Assembly (NCBI GenBank): GCA_039619475.1
Contig: CM077115.1
Span: 479,644,400-479,708,399 of the forward strand
Direction: 5' to 3'
DNA length: 64,000 bases
Source of the DNA: Icerya purchasi
Taxonomy: Eukaryota > Arthropoda > Insecta > Hemiptera > Monophlebidae
Position numbers and translations under genes: made by a program. How positions within the stretch are numbered: position 1 is the stretch's first letter; every line of letters begins with the position of its first letter. The notes under the pieces were generated by a model that was given only the letters and a program-made list of their open reading frames with translations, was not told the DNA's origin and ran no database searches. This document shows positions 36,880-48,300 of this stretch, in pieces.

Positions 36880-37370
36880 TGTTCAAATTCTGAGAGAAAA
36901 ACAAAACACCGGTCGACCGAAGTTCAATTCGAAAAATCGTCGAGAGCGCAGCGTGTGATATTTTTGAAATTAAAAAACCGTGATGTAACATTAGCGTCTT
37001 GTTAAAATAGCTGACTAGACTTACCGAATCGGATGTGAGAGATGATTGTTCGAGAAGAAAGTGAGAGTGGAGCCAGTTGCCAGCGAGAACGAGGATAGTT
37101 CGCAAAACGTACACGGCACACAACGTTGACGGATCAGAATGACTCGATTGCGCCTTTCTTTATGATGTCAGGCAACTAATCTAATTCCCCGGTAACCGAA
37201 ATAGAGCGATGCGGCTTCGGAGGGCGCAACTGTTGATTCCGATGATAACGTATGTCGCGTCGCGCTCAACACTCTGCCTACTCTCGTCCGAGCAGTCCTG
37301 CCGTGCCTAAATTTTGTCGTGGCACCGCTCCGCTGACCTTGCATCCTCCTCTCTAAATACACGCTGTAAT
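36880..37370 (-). other. GC-richer block with a good minus-strand splice donor
   Basis: This block is markedly richer in G, C and CpG than its surroundings. On the minus strand CATCCGATTCG/GTAAGTCTAG (junction about 37024/37023) is a strong donor. An open frame precedes it (about 37023-37150) and reads MCAVYVLRTILVLAG-like hydrophobic residues, but its first codon is TTG and there is no in-frame ATG, so a 5' untranslated or internal exon is as likely. It could be a first exon with its promoter. No homology recognised. Confidence 0.3.
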
Positions 37371-39050
37371 TATTCCTTTATTCGCCAGTGCAGCGGCGTC
37401 TTAATAACATTTTCATTTGTGCATTTTCTTCTTATTCCATTCTCACACCACGACGCACTTCGCAGCTATTATTCCTGCATCGTTATTTTCCTCCACTTGT
37501 CCGATTCCTTTTTTTCTTCTTTCCGGCCCAGCGCTGATGGACGATTGTTTCGCAGTCTCCGCCGTCAATCAGAGCCCCGGCGGAATACTGTGAACGGCGA
37601 AAAACGAACTAATGATAGCGTTCGGCGAACGAAAATAATAAGAAAAACTGTTTACGATGACTTGACTTTTTTTCAGATTTTTTTCCCGCGTAATTAAAGA
37701 AAATGAAAAACAATAAAAATTCGAACAAACGCGTGCCGTACGCACCACCGTGTAATTAGTTTTAGAATTCAAGCGCTGTTACAAATAGAAGAAAAATTGA
37801 AAACTCAAAATCGGACAGCTTCGGAAGGTTCCTTTTTTTTGATTTATATTTTTGATTTATTTTTTTGATTTTATTCTTTTTTTTTATCCCGTTCACATTT
37901 TGAACTTTCACCGGTGTCGACGTAAAAATGTTAATAACAACTTTCGGTTTAGTCGTTTCTCGGAATTTAATTCGTTTGAAAGATTACAAATCGTTATAAA
38001 ATATACAAAGTTAAAGCAACTACTCCGCAGATATTTCCGAACGGTCATTGTGATAAGAGGCTTTTGTGCATATACGTATAATAAGGTGGTGCTTAGCTAA
38101 TTTCATAGAAATTCCCCCGTACCTTTGTACACAAATCCACTTTTCAGAGGATCAAAAAAAAACAAACCCCCTCTCAGCTATGAATACGAAAAGACATGTG
38201 TCATTTTATAGCAGCGGACGAAGAAACATCGTTCTCTTAAGAAAGTAAGAAACCGTTTTTCAATGATCTATAAACTGCTTTCAGCTTACAAAGCAGATAT
38301 AAATAGAAATATTATTGCTCGTCAGACATAAAAGCGAAAACAGCTGCTTTCTTTTTGCGTTATTGTTTCAACGTCGAATGTAAACTGGCCTGCGATGGCT
38401 TATAAAACGGAAAGATATTTAGAGAAAATGTTGCGAGGTTAGTTCATTTTTGGAAATGCATTCGCTCATTCTTTCTTTTTCGTTCGTTTCTCAAATTTTA
38501 CGCTACGTCTGTATTGAAATTTAAACTTTATCGTAATTCGCCAGTCGCTTTTGATTCTTCGCAGCTACATCAGCTATTAAATCGTACTCTTCGAACTACT
38601 CTCGAGCCTAAAAACTATACCTTTCAATGTATGCCACTACGATCTATATTGCAATCGATACTTTTTTTTTTTCACTTTCTTTTTTAATAGTTTTTTATTT
38701 GTCACATTTTTCAACTGAAGTATATCTAAAAACGGCATTAACTGCGTTAGACTATTGAATAATTGACTATTAATTAAGTGATAAAAATAACTCGAAGTGA
38801 TATAAAAACAAATCAAAGTTATAAAAACAACTCGAAGTGATTCGAAGTGATAAAAAGTAATTTTCAAAATTATCATTCGAACGAAAAAAAAGAACTGAAT
38901 TAGGTCGTCGCGATAAAATATGAAAATTATACTACTGTCCGGCATAGACCGTAAACTTAATAAAATATTTTGTTTTTCACGCGTGTTTACTATCACGCAG
39001 TGTTTGCATAGTACCGCGCTTGTAGATAAACTTAATTCTTTTGACAAAAA
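37371..39050. other. No recognised gene
   Basis: Open frames at 37314-37697 (+) and 38637-39053 (-) lack recognisable motifs and have low-complexity composition. Confidence 0.45.
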
Positions 39051-39058
39051 CATACTAT

Positions 39059-39205
39059 GTATATATATATTATATAATATATATAGATAGATAGATATAC
39101 GAGTAGGTTTATTATATATATAATATATATATATAGATATATATATATATATATATAGATAGATATACCAGTAGGTTTATACATATACATATATATATAT
39201 ATATA
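39059..39205. repeat. Imperfect (TA)n/(TAGA)n microsatellite
   Basis: An AT dinucleotide tract with GATA interruptions. A phrase AGTAGGTTTAT occurs twice (about 39101 and 39170), so the tract contains a duplication. It abuts the hairpin block of family A copy 2. Confidence 0.9.
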
Positions 39206-39606
39206 AACAGCCATTTTAGCCTTGCAAGGGGCTCTGGTACCCCTCTTGCTTACATTTTTGTCTCTTTCTCTTCCATATTTTGTATAAAATGATCAAAATT
39301 TACAACGTAATTCTCAGGCCGGCCTCCATTAGATTTTATAACGAAAAAATGTCCCAATTTTATACAATAAAAAAAAAAAAATACAACCAATAATTTTGTA
39401 CCATAAATTTTATTGAACTACCGCAACAACTTAAACAGCACATATAAATAATACTTTAAATTAGCAATAATATAGTCTTTACATGCTTCTCCATGTATGG
39501 TGGGACTTCTTATTCATCAACCTGTAAAATAATAATAAGTGTATTCATTATGTTTCGAAAAAAGAAAACTGTGAATTGCAGAAACGGAAACGGGACGACG
39601 AACTGT

Positions 39607-39891
39607 GCAATAGCCATTGGCGTCACCAACGGGGGCAAGGGGCAGCCCCCCCCCCCCTGGAATATTAAAACTTTTTAATCAACTAGCCATGATGAGTATT
39701 TATGGGCGCGTAATCATGAACAATTTGCCAGAAACCCACGAAAACTATGTTTTAATTAAGATTTTATTCTTCTTGTTTAATAAAATATTAAGCCTTTACA
39801 ACTTATAAATTTTATTTTTCCTATAACTCATATCCTCTATCATCTAGCCCCCCCCCCCCGGCTCATCATTGGCGACGCCCTTAGCAATAGC
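39607..39891. mobile_element. hAT-like MITE with 8-bp target duplication
   Basis: The 8-mer GCAATAGC flanks the element at 39607-39614 and 39884-39891. The ends CATTGGCGTCACCAACGGGG (left) and the complement of CATTGGCGACGCCCTTA (right) are imperfect inverted repeats, each followed inward by a C- or G-rich run. The 269-bp body is non-coding. An 8-bp duplication is characteristic of hAT transposons. Short open frames here (39493-39808) are not genes. Confidence 0.8.
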
Positions 39892-39964
39892 AAAGAATTT
39901 GCCACATTTATACACACGTCTTTTGATTCGAAAACGGCAGATGTAGAAAAGTTTGAAGCGTTTG

Positions 39965-40625
39965 ATAGTATTTTAAGTCAATCGTCTCTGTTATACTAAT
40001 AAAAATAAGAAAAAAAGGTTATCCAAAGAGACCACATTCTTTCACCCTTTTTTTGTCGAATACTCAGTTTATGTTCACCGATTTTCATCATTACTCATCA
40101 TATGATACCTAAGTTAAATGGTACTCTTTCTAATGGGCAAAGAATTAATCAAATTGGTGTCTATGTCGCGATAGCCTAGTTGCTAGAGCGCTTGACTTAC
40201 GATATGGCGGTCACGGGTTCGATCCCGAGCGACGACAAACTTATTACAAGAATTAAATAAATAATCGCTAATAGTCACGTGGCAGGCAATGGCAAACCAC
40301 CATGTTCAACATCATATGCACGCTAGATCAGTATACAGCAGACACACAGGGGACTGCACTAGTGGCGCGATAACAAGCGGCTACTATCAGTTCCGAATGT
40401 GTAGTTTTCTTGCATGTGTACACCTGCGTTGCATATAACAATTGCTATGAGCGCTGCCTATTCTGTACAACTAGAATGTACGAATAGGTAGTCACGACGC
40501 TCGAATTCGAGCAATACGACTGTTACATATGTAAGTATGAGTTATGCGTGAACAAACATAAAAAAAAAAAACATAAGTAACGAACGAACGTAATAACCTC
40601 TTTTTTTTAGAAGTTGGTAAAAATT
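39965..40625 (+). repeat. Dispersed repeat C, copy 2, interrupted by a SINE
   Basis: The left part (about 39965-40110) and right part (about 40585-40625, AACCTC, T-run, GTTGGTAAAAA) match the two ends of the repeat at 30300-30750. The SINE at 40165-40550 lies between them. Confidence 0.5.
40165..40550 (+). mobile_element. tRNA-derived SINE, copy with intact head
   Basis: The head at 40165-40233 is tRNA-like. GTCGC at the start pairs with GCGAC at the end, an A-box-like TAGCCTAGTTGCTAGAGC follows, and GGTTCGATCCC at 40216-40226 is a good B box in a CGGG/CCCG stem. The anticodon stem does not pair, so it is not a functional tRNA; A and B boxes would serve as an internal Pol III promoter. The body includes GGCAATGGCAAACCACCATG and the blocks shared with the copies at 3920 and 60141. 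The 3' end contains TACGAATAGGTAGTC and is followed by an A-run at 40560. Confidence 0.85.
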
Positions 40626-40761
40626 AAAATATAACAAACGTTACATAAAATTGGGGCATTTTTTCGTCATGTAAAATTGAGACACTTTTTAGGACATTTT
40701 TTCGTTACATAAAATTAGGACATTTTTTCTAATGGAGGCCGGTCTAAGAATTACATTGTAA

Positions 40762-42058
40762 TTATTGCGGGAAAACATATTTATGTTTTACACGAATTAG
40801 CAATTAACAGAATTGAATTTCGACGTACATACTGAAAAGTAGAACGCAATTTATTGACATTATCGTTTTATCGGGTAAAAACCGCGAAGTTTGATGAAAT
40901 TCGATAATTACGCTATTATGTAGATATATTTTTTAAATATGTGTTTAAATACTTTCTGATCTGGAGCAATGCGCCTTCAAATCCATTTTTTTCCTCGATT
41001 TTCAAGCGGTGATCTAATATAATAGTATTATGAAATAAAAATGTAAATAATCAGTTTAATTTAAAATTCGTACCGATTACAATTAAACACACGTAACTTC
41101 TCGTGGAAAAAAAAGAAAAGAGTATTACTACGCTATCTGATCATTGAAAAAATTAAAGAAAAATTTTCGTCAATTTTATCAATGTCAACTGAAGTCGCAA
41201 TAAAACGATTTATCTTGGTAAAAGTGTTATACAAGTTCTAGATATCGATACGGTTGTGAAAAATAGTTATCGATGGTGCCGCGGAAATGTCTACTAAACA
41301 CGACAACACAATGCCAAAATTGGCGCCGCCGAATGCCCTAAGGAATGGGGGGGGGGTCGTTTTGTTACACACGTTCACTTAAATGGAAGTAGAAATATTT
41401 CTACGTCTAAACGGGCTTTCATTCAGGTAAAAGATTTTTTAATAAGTCTGCCAGCAGCCGGTTGAATCTTCTTAAATTATCGTCCGATTGTCGCCTATCT
41501 GGTGTTAACGCACCACCGGTGATGTTATCGTTCGCATATTTCAGATGTCCTCTTTAAATTATGATGGAGACCGTTTTAATGCCACTGAATTCGGTTACTA
41601 CCGAATCGATTTCAGAAGGTGTTCCGAATAAATTGCAAGAATATTGTAAACACTTTCTGAAAATGTTTTTGGTAGAACTGACCTTTCCCCAGGGTCGTCC
41701 TTAATGTTGTCGGAGCCGCCTAAAATCTCCAACTAATTTTTTTCAACACTTACAATACGCATCATTTGGTGAAACGTGCAAAAATGAACTGATAAAACGT
41801 TGTAAATATCAATTACGTACTATAGATCTAATTAATTAACAAATCTAAGCAAAGATATATGATGGTTAATAATTTATATATGTGTAATTAAAACAGCTGT
41901 ATGTAGTGATGTAAGTTTATGTTCTCGCTAAATTAAAATTATCAAAACTTCGATTTTTCGCTAAATTTATTGTGAGAGTGAATTCTCTGAAAGCCAAAAA
42001 CGGAATATCGCTCTTTACGTTCACTGGAGATAAACTATTTAGCCGTTTTCATTGTACT
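40762..42058. other. No recognised gene
   Basis: AT-rich with a G-run at 41348-41356. Nothing coding. Confidence 0.5.
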
Positions 42059-42615
42059 ACTAGCTGACCCAACTGACGTTGTCCCGTCCAATTTTAGAAA
42101 AAAATTTATTCATCGTCGTTTTATGAATAACACTTATTAGTACAATTGAAAAATTAAGTTTCTTCAATTTAAAACTGTTCACTTTTTTTCTTTTTTTTTT
42201 AACATACAATATATAATTAGGCTTAGAAGAAGCAGATGACAGCAATTTTAAGATAACTGTCTTTCTAACAACACAAAAGGCATAAGGTATTATTCTGCAT
42301 TGTAAAATTACGATTGTGTATATTTGCATGCTCTTTCACTAAAGTTGTTGTAGAACGCGATATTTTTATTTATTTTTCCAACTGTTTAATATCGAATTAT
42401 ACCATTATATGTCAAACGATTTGTTCATTTTAATATGTTATCATTCTAATCACTCATTTAGCGCAATGTTTTAATGTTTTATTTTCACAAATTTGTAACT
42501 TTTCTAACATTTTTTTTCACACAAACCTTCTTCTGACAATTATAAATGCAACAAAGAAAGAAAAAAAAATCAGCCAAATCGGTCAAGCCGTTCTAGCACT
42601 TTTTTAATATAGATA
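42059..42615 (+). repeat. Probable non-coding dispersed transposon
   Basis: It starts TACTAGCTGACCCAACTGAC and ends with AAATCGGTCAAGCCGTTCTA then ATATAGAT. These two phrases are familiar to me as ends of a widespread arthropod non-coding repeat; this is memory, not a search. A diverged version of the 3' part (AATTCAGCCAATCGGACAA) occurs at about 47246. No coding. Confidence 0.45.
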
Positions 42616-42619
42616 AAGT

Positions 42620-43768
42620 TCATTTTTGTTTGAAATAAACGTTCTCCGCTACAATTAGTTATTATTAGCGATAAAAAAGTTCCGAACAGAAATCGCGATA
42701 TTTGGAAGGAATGTTGCTACTAATTTACAAATTTTCAAAATGTTACGCAACTCTAAACGATTGATCTCTTTCATGTTGTACAGTTCATCTAAGAAGTCTC
42801 TATGTCTTGTAGAGATTGCTTTTTCATTTATATCCCGATGATAATACTCGGCAAAAAATCTTTCGCAAACAAATCTTCTTTGACGGTTTTCAATATAGTT
42901 AAATAAATGGACTACAAAAAAAAAAATTACTCTTATAAAATCTTCAGCATCTACGATAAGGATAAGAGTACTTCAATTCTAAATCTTTTTGTCCGGTTTA
43001 ACCAGGACAGTTTCGGTTCGTACGCAGAAAAATTTCAGTCGACAATTTCTTCGCACCTGATCACCTTGTGATATTTTAAAACCAGCTTCTCGAAATTTGC
43101 TTTCGGCTCCGTTAAAATATTCGTCGAATTCACCGAGTTCAATTTCGAAAAAATAAACGAGCAATTTAAATAATTTTACTACCACGTTTTGAGGTTTCAA
43201 GCTGGCCGTTGTTTTTCCTATACTTCAGTGTGAGCGTACATTTAGTTTTCGCATTCTTTCTTTTTTTTTCTTTACGGATATTCGTTGCTCGCTTCTTTCG
43301 CTTGATTTTGATTTTTAGCGATGAATATCGATGTAGCCAAAACTTACTTCTAATGTTCTTGCAAATCTGGAACTGCAGATGTACAAGCAGATGATAATTC
43401 GGTTTTCCAGATAAAGATTTGATGTTCGCTTTATCGGTAGAGTTTTATATTCGAACAGGGATTAGGTAATGAGAAAAATATTTGTTTGTAATTTTAGATG
43501 AATTTTTAAAAATCTGTTCCTATTACGTTCTGCTACGTGTATTAATCGTGTAACGAATGTACAACGCAAGGTAATGGAAAACTTACCCTTTTTTTTTTCT
43601 TTACGAAGAACGAAATATTAGTCAAACCTGTTAGGAGCATTCAGCTTTGACCTTTAAAATTATTTATATCGCAATATGAATTCGATCCAGAAACATGATT
43701 TCTCATAGGTATAAATGTCGAAAATCTTTCAACTGCATTCCGACATATCAGATTATACATAAAGTGTT
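42620..43768. other. No recognised gene
   Basis: Small unsupported open frames only (42979-43200 -, 43209-43394 +). Confidence 0.5.
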
Positions 43769-43769
43769 T

Positions 43770-45320
43770 TTAGGTTTTGTTGTTTTTTTCGGGTTCGGCA
43801 ACCACGCACCTCACCCAGAAACAATAGGAAGATGAGTTAACTAATTAAAACTTAATTCGATCAGGAAAAATAAAGGAACCAATGGCAGGAACAACAGACC
43901 GAGAAGGAAATATAGGAAGCACAATAGGGAGCAGGAAGCCTTAACTTTAAGGGGAGTGAATAAAGAGAAGAGCGTTCCGCAGAAAGAGCAGAACACTCAA
44001 AGAAAGTGTAATTAGCAATACAGACACGACTGCTTCCATTAAGGTGTAGAGAAAACAATAAAGAGAGGAAACTAAAAAGATAACGGGAACAATAAAGTGC
44101 GATTGAAGAGTAGGCGAATAATAGGGACAGTAACAGAACGTAGAAGAGAAGGGAATTCTGAGAACGAAGGATTAGCAGGAAGGTTAGGTTGAATTGAGGG
44201 GTAGAAAGAACGATTTTATTGGCGAAGAAGGAAGGATACACACATGTCCGACCGAAATTTAAAGTGAAATTTCTTACTTAAGGATAATAGATTAGTACTA
44301 GAGATCTTTTTAAAGTAAAAACGGGAACGGGCAGCAACCTGAGAGCTAAAGTATCCGCCATTTATTGCCTATCGAGTGCACCTTTATGGCCAAGAATTCA
44401 CAGCAGGTCAACATGGATAGAGTGATGAAAGGAAAGATTGTGAATGAGAAATCGTATACGAAGAATGATGAAGTCTGAAGACGGAGGGAAAGAGGTAAAC
44501 TGATAGCCTGAAGGGCACTCATGGAGTCAGATATTACCGGATGGTGGGAGAAGTTACGATTAAAGGAAATATAAATAATCGCGCGTAGGATAGTCATTAA
44601 TTCTTTTTTGAAAATGAAACAGAAAAACGGAAGGATTCGGAATAATTTAAATCGGAGAGAATAAAGGAAGCCCTGATACCACCAGGCTCCCTAGAGCCAT
44701 CAGCGAAGATGAGTACACTCGAGAAGGAAAGAGGAAACTGATAGTGCTGCGAAATTCCTGTATAATAACCGCCTGGGGCATATAGGCCTGGAGCAATTAG
44801 AAAGAAAATATACCACAAGTAAGGGAGATTATTACAGGAAATTATATGGAACGAAAAGTAACTAAGACAATGAGATGATATAAGGGTTAAGATTGGAATT
44901 TTATTAGGAATAAAGCGCCAGTTTCTGGCAATAGAGACGTAGGAAGGGATAAGTTGAGAGGAAATGCAAGGTACACACGTTTAGGAAGAAAACGATAGCC
45001 CGAATAAGATCTTCGAATTGAAAGAAGAGATGTAATTAGATTCAGCGAGCATTGGTAAAATAGGAGAGAATTTAAGAGCACCGAGACATAGACGGAGACA
45101 GGAATTCTGTATTCTATCCAATTTGGAAGTATATATACAAAAAAAATTGAATACACCGACATGTTTCGCGGACGGCTGCTTCATAATCATGGTGAATATA
45201 CAGCTAAAGTTAACATGTAAATGCCATTTGAAGTCCGGTTTGGTATTTATATTAATGGAATGATATTTAAGTTTTAGGTAAAATTGATTTTTGATACCTT
45301 TTTTCAAAAGTAAATTCATT
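43770..45320 (-). mobile_element. LINE-A relic: RT C-terminal region, RNase H domain, 3' end
   Basis: Longest copy of the family, on the minus strand. From its 5' side: TKPDFKWHLHVN and then KLDRIQNSCLRLCLGALKFS (about 45130-45070), the segment after the reverse transcriptase in I/Jockey-type LINEs. RNase H follows with LIFADGSREPGG (about 44715-44678), ISDSMSALQAIS (about 44535-44500) and MADTLAL (44361-44341). The C-terminal segment with SALSAERSSLYSLPLKLRLP (about 43990) comes next. The 3' UTR matches 30841-30900 and ends in a short A-rich tail at about 43780. Multiple frameshifts divide it into the open frames 44981-45319, 44597-44818, 44346-44597 and 43861-44241. The catalytic RT core is absent. 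Confidence 0.85.
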
Positions 45321-48300
45321 GATGATATTTGCCGATAGATAACTACGCTCGTTTTCTAGATTTCCATAATTCTTCCAGTGTTTCGCGATAAAAGGATCGA
45401 GTTCTGCACCTCGGGGAAAAGCAAGTCCTCCAAAAATCGATAACAGATGCAATTTTATTCGGTACACTTTTCCAATATTCTGCTTGCTTCTCATGTCTCT
45501 AAACTAAGACCGTATCAACTATATCAACAGCTTTACTTCTTGCACTGCAGGTGAACATTCTTTGAAAGTTTAAGTAAATACATTAGAACGCAGACTTCTC
45601 ATGTTTTCTATTTTTTTCATTTACTTACCTTTGTATGCTTCGTTAGATTTTAGAAAATCGTTCTTATCCATATTAAACGGTTTTCTTCGTTAAAAACTAT
45701 CGACCAATAATAAATAATCGGCAGTATGAAACTATTTCTCTTCTGTTTTGTTCTTTCATTCCTGTCCAAACCTGTTGCTACTAAGACTTTCTTATTGCGC
45801 TATTGAAAAGCTGGAACTTTTTGGTGAAATTTAAATTCGATTGATAAAATATCGAAATTAGCTGTTGAATTTGAATTCGGTTAATGCAGAATTATTTTCC
45901 AAACTTTCATTTTGAAATTGAACTTTTATAATTTATCAACTTTTACTTTTCGAAAATTTATCTTTTCTGAGCATTACACTGAAATAGTGCTACAAAACCT
46001 GTTAACGCTTTATTATTTGTAATTCGCAATGGGTAATAAACATTGAAAATCTTAATTTTTCTACAAATCTATCTACCTGATTTAAAAATCTGTATATATA
46101 CAGTTCTGTATATATGTAAACAAAACATGAATGTAGATAAATCCTTCCATACCTGCTTGTTAATATTTATAAATATTAAAGTAAATAAATATCTCTATAA
46201 CAAACGAAAATAAGTATATGTAAGTTTACTTTGATAAATTTAAATAAATACAGCTTTTTTAAGGTATTTATTTTATCAAACTATTTTTGTACTTAGTTTT
46301 GTTTGAGGTACTTATTTTATTTTTTACATGTTACAAAACATTAATGTTCAAATATAATTAAAAATCTAATATTAACACAGTTATTTAGATTCCTTCCTTT
46401 TATTTTAAATAATTATGTTCTTATTTATACTTCTTTTTCTTATAGCATATCATTTTTCGTAATAATAATTGCAACGAATCTGTTACATCAATCAACTTCA
46501 GTCTCGACCCAAAATATTTTGCTATCTGAATCAGAAACAAATTACGAATGCGTCAAATTAAATTTTACAATATGCTGCCTCCCTGCGAAAAAAAAATTAC
46601 ATTTAAAGCCAATATTTTAAAGTAATCTCGGTCGTGAGCTTTATTATTTTTAGAATAATTGTATTTTCTATTTCCGGTTGTTTAGATTATTTATCGTTTC
46701 TGGTAAGAGTATTTCGTAAATGCAGAGTAATGTCTTCATTTGTTGAATAATTCATATTTAGCAGTTTGTGATAAAAAAAAAGGATACTTTTTTCCATTCG
46801 ATATTCTGTAATTCTTGACGAGTGGCCAGAAATTGCAACAGTATATGTCGCTTAGTTAAACTCTCAGGAATGCCTCTACGATCATGTAATTATCGTAGAT
46901 ATATAATAAAACCAATATTATCATTTTCATTATTATGATTTTCAAATTATATATATATATAAATTCACTATTTTAGATTTTCTAATAAGGACTTTCAGTG
47001 GCAAAAGAGTTCTTTTTAAGTTCGGAAACTTTATTTTGATTTCTGATATATCACATTATTAGTGGCAAGGTTAAATAAAAAGTGCCTCATTCTTCGAAAT
47101 TATACGATATAACTTAATCTCTTAATTCTATTGATAATTCGTTTGTGATGTTCTAATTTTTTTTTTCTGCATTATATTTGCTGTTAATTTTACTTTCGTT
47201 GTTTTTCCCCTGCTCAAATAAAAAAAAGAAATTAAATGTTGTAAAAATTCAGCCAATCGGACAACTTTTCCAAGCTTACGGTATTTCAAACGGATTTCTT
47301 GCTTAATGCCTTTAGAAACGGTTTCGAAAAGATTGAATTTCTAAATCAAGCACTGCAGCAGGAAACTTTAATTTTTTTTAATAACCGGTAATGGAGAGAG
47401 GAAGAAAAATTCTAAAAAGATCGGAGATGACCATCCGGGAACGTAGCGTAACATTAATTCCGCTTCTGAACAGTATACTTTCAGGAATAATTGGCCGTCA
47501 GGCACTCTTCTAAATGAATGATTCTACTATTTCGCCTCTCCCTTCTGTCGGATGTTTCTTAATTAATGACAATTAGGACGCGAATTTGGTTATACAATTC
47601 TGAAGATTTTAAAAATTGTTTAATTTTACTTGGAAATCTATCACGCTAGATTTTGTATCGGTAAATACCAGTCTGAAAACTATGATGTTTTTCCACTTTT
47701 GAAATAAACTATCGTCAAATCTATTAACTAAAAGTGAATGTTGGTTTTTTCCGAGAAACCGATGCAAGAAAGAAAATAAAAGTAAAAAGAAATCATATTT
47801 CAGCTGAAAAAATGTAGAAAACACGCAATAAGGTAAAACACAATAAAAATTTATTTCAGAGAGTGCACGCCAGAGAGCATTGCATATTTCTTTCATTCTT
47901 TTGCCAATTAGGGGAAACATTGAAAATTCCATATTGATAATCGGGTTATTTCTAACAACGATGTTAATGAGCATTGAAAACCACCGTGAAAGCGACTAGT
48001 TCCTAACAGTAATATTACCGTAAAAGGTAAATATAAAGTATTTTTCGGTAAAAATCACTGAGAACATTATTTATTTTCGTAAAGGATTAATCATTTTATC
48101 ACGTTCGATTACACAATCAGCGAGAGCTTTTACCGTCTCTGGAAATTTGAAAAATAAATGAGAGACCGAAATACTGGTAAAAATAAGTTCGGTTCGACGT
48201 AAGTAATAACGGACTTAAATTTATATTGGTGTAATTTTTATCAATTTGTTTTCAATTCATTACATTCGAAATATATGTATTTCTGCACGACGAAATTAAT

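Larger units (their letters stand above)
39206..40761 (-). mobile_element. Composite element family A, copy 2 (large, with nested insertions)
   Basis: After the (TA)n tract comes the family hairpin block (CAGCCATTTTAGCC, GCAAGGGGCTC) and the spacer ending TGATCAAAATT. The TIR-bounded body is 39300-40761. The left TIR begins TTACAACGTAATTCTCAGG and the right end is its near complement (to 40761). Similarity continues inward through GGCCGGCCTCCATTAGA and the GACATTTTTTCG units, so each TIR is more than 60 bp. At 1462 bp the body is four to six times longer than in the other copies, because it contains a hAT-like MITE, repeat C and a full SINE. Confidence 0.85.

Noticed and set aside
40165..40237. 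tRNA gene
   Set aside because: B box and part of the acceptor stem are good, but the anticodon stem does not pair, the acceptor has only 5 pairs, and it is joined to a SINE body found elsewhere in the window.
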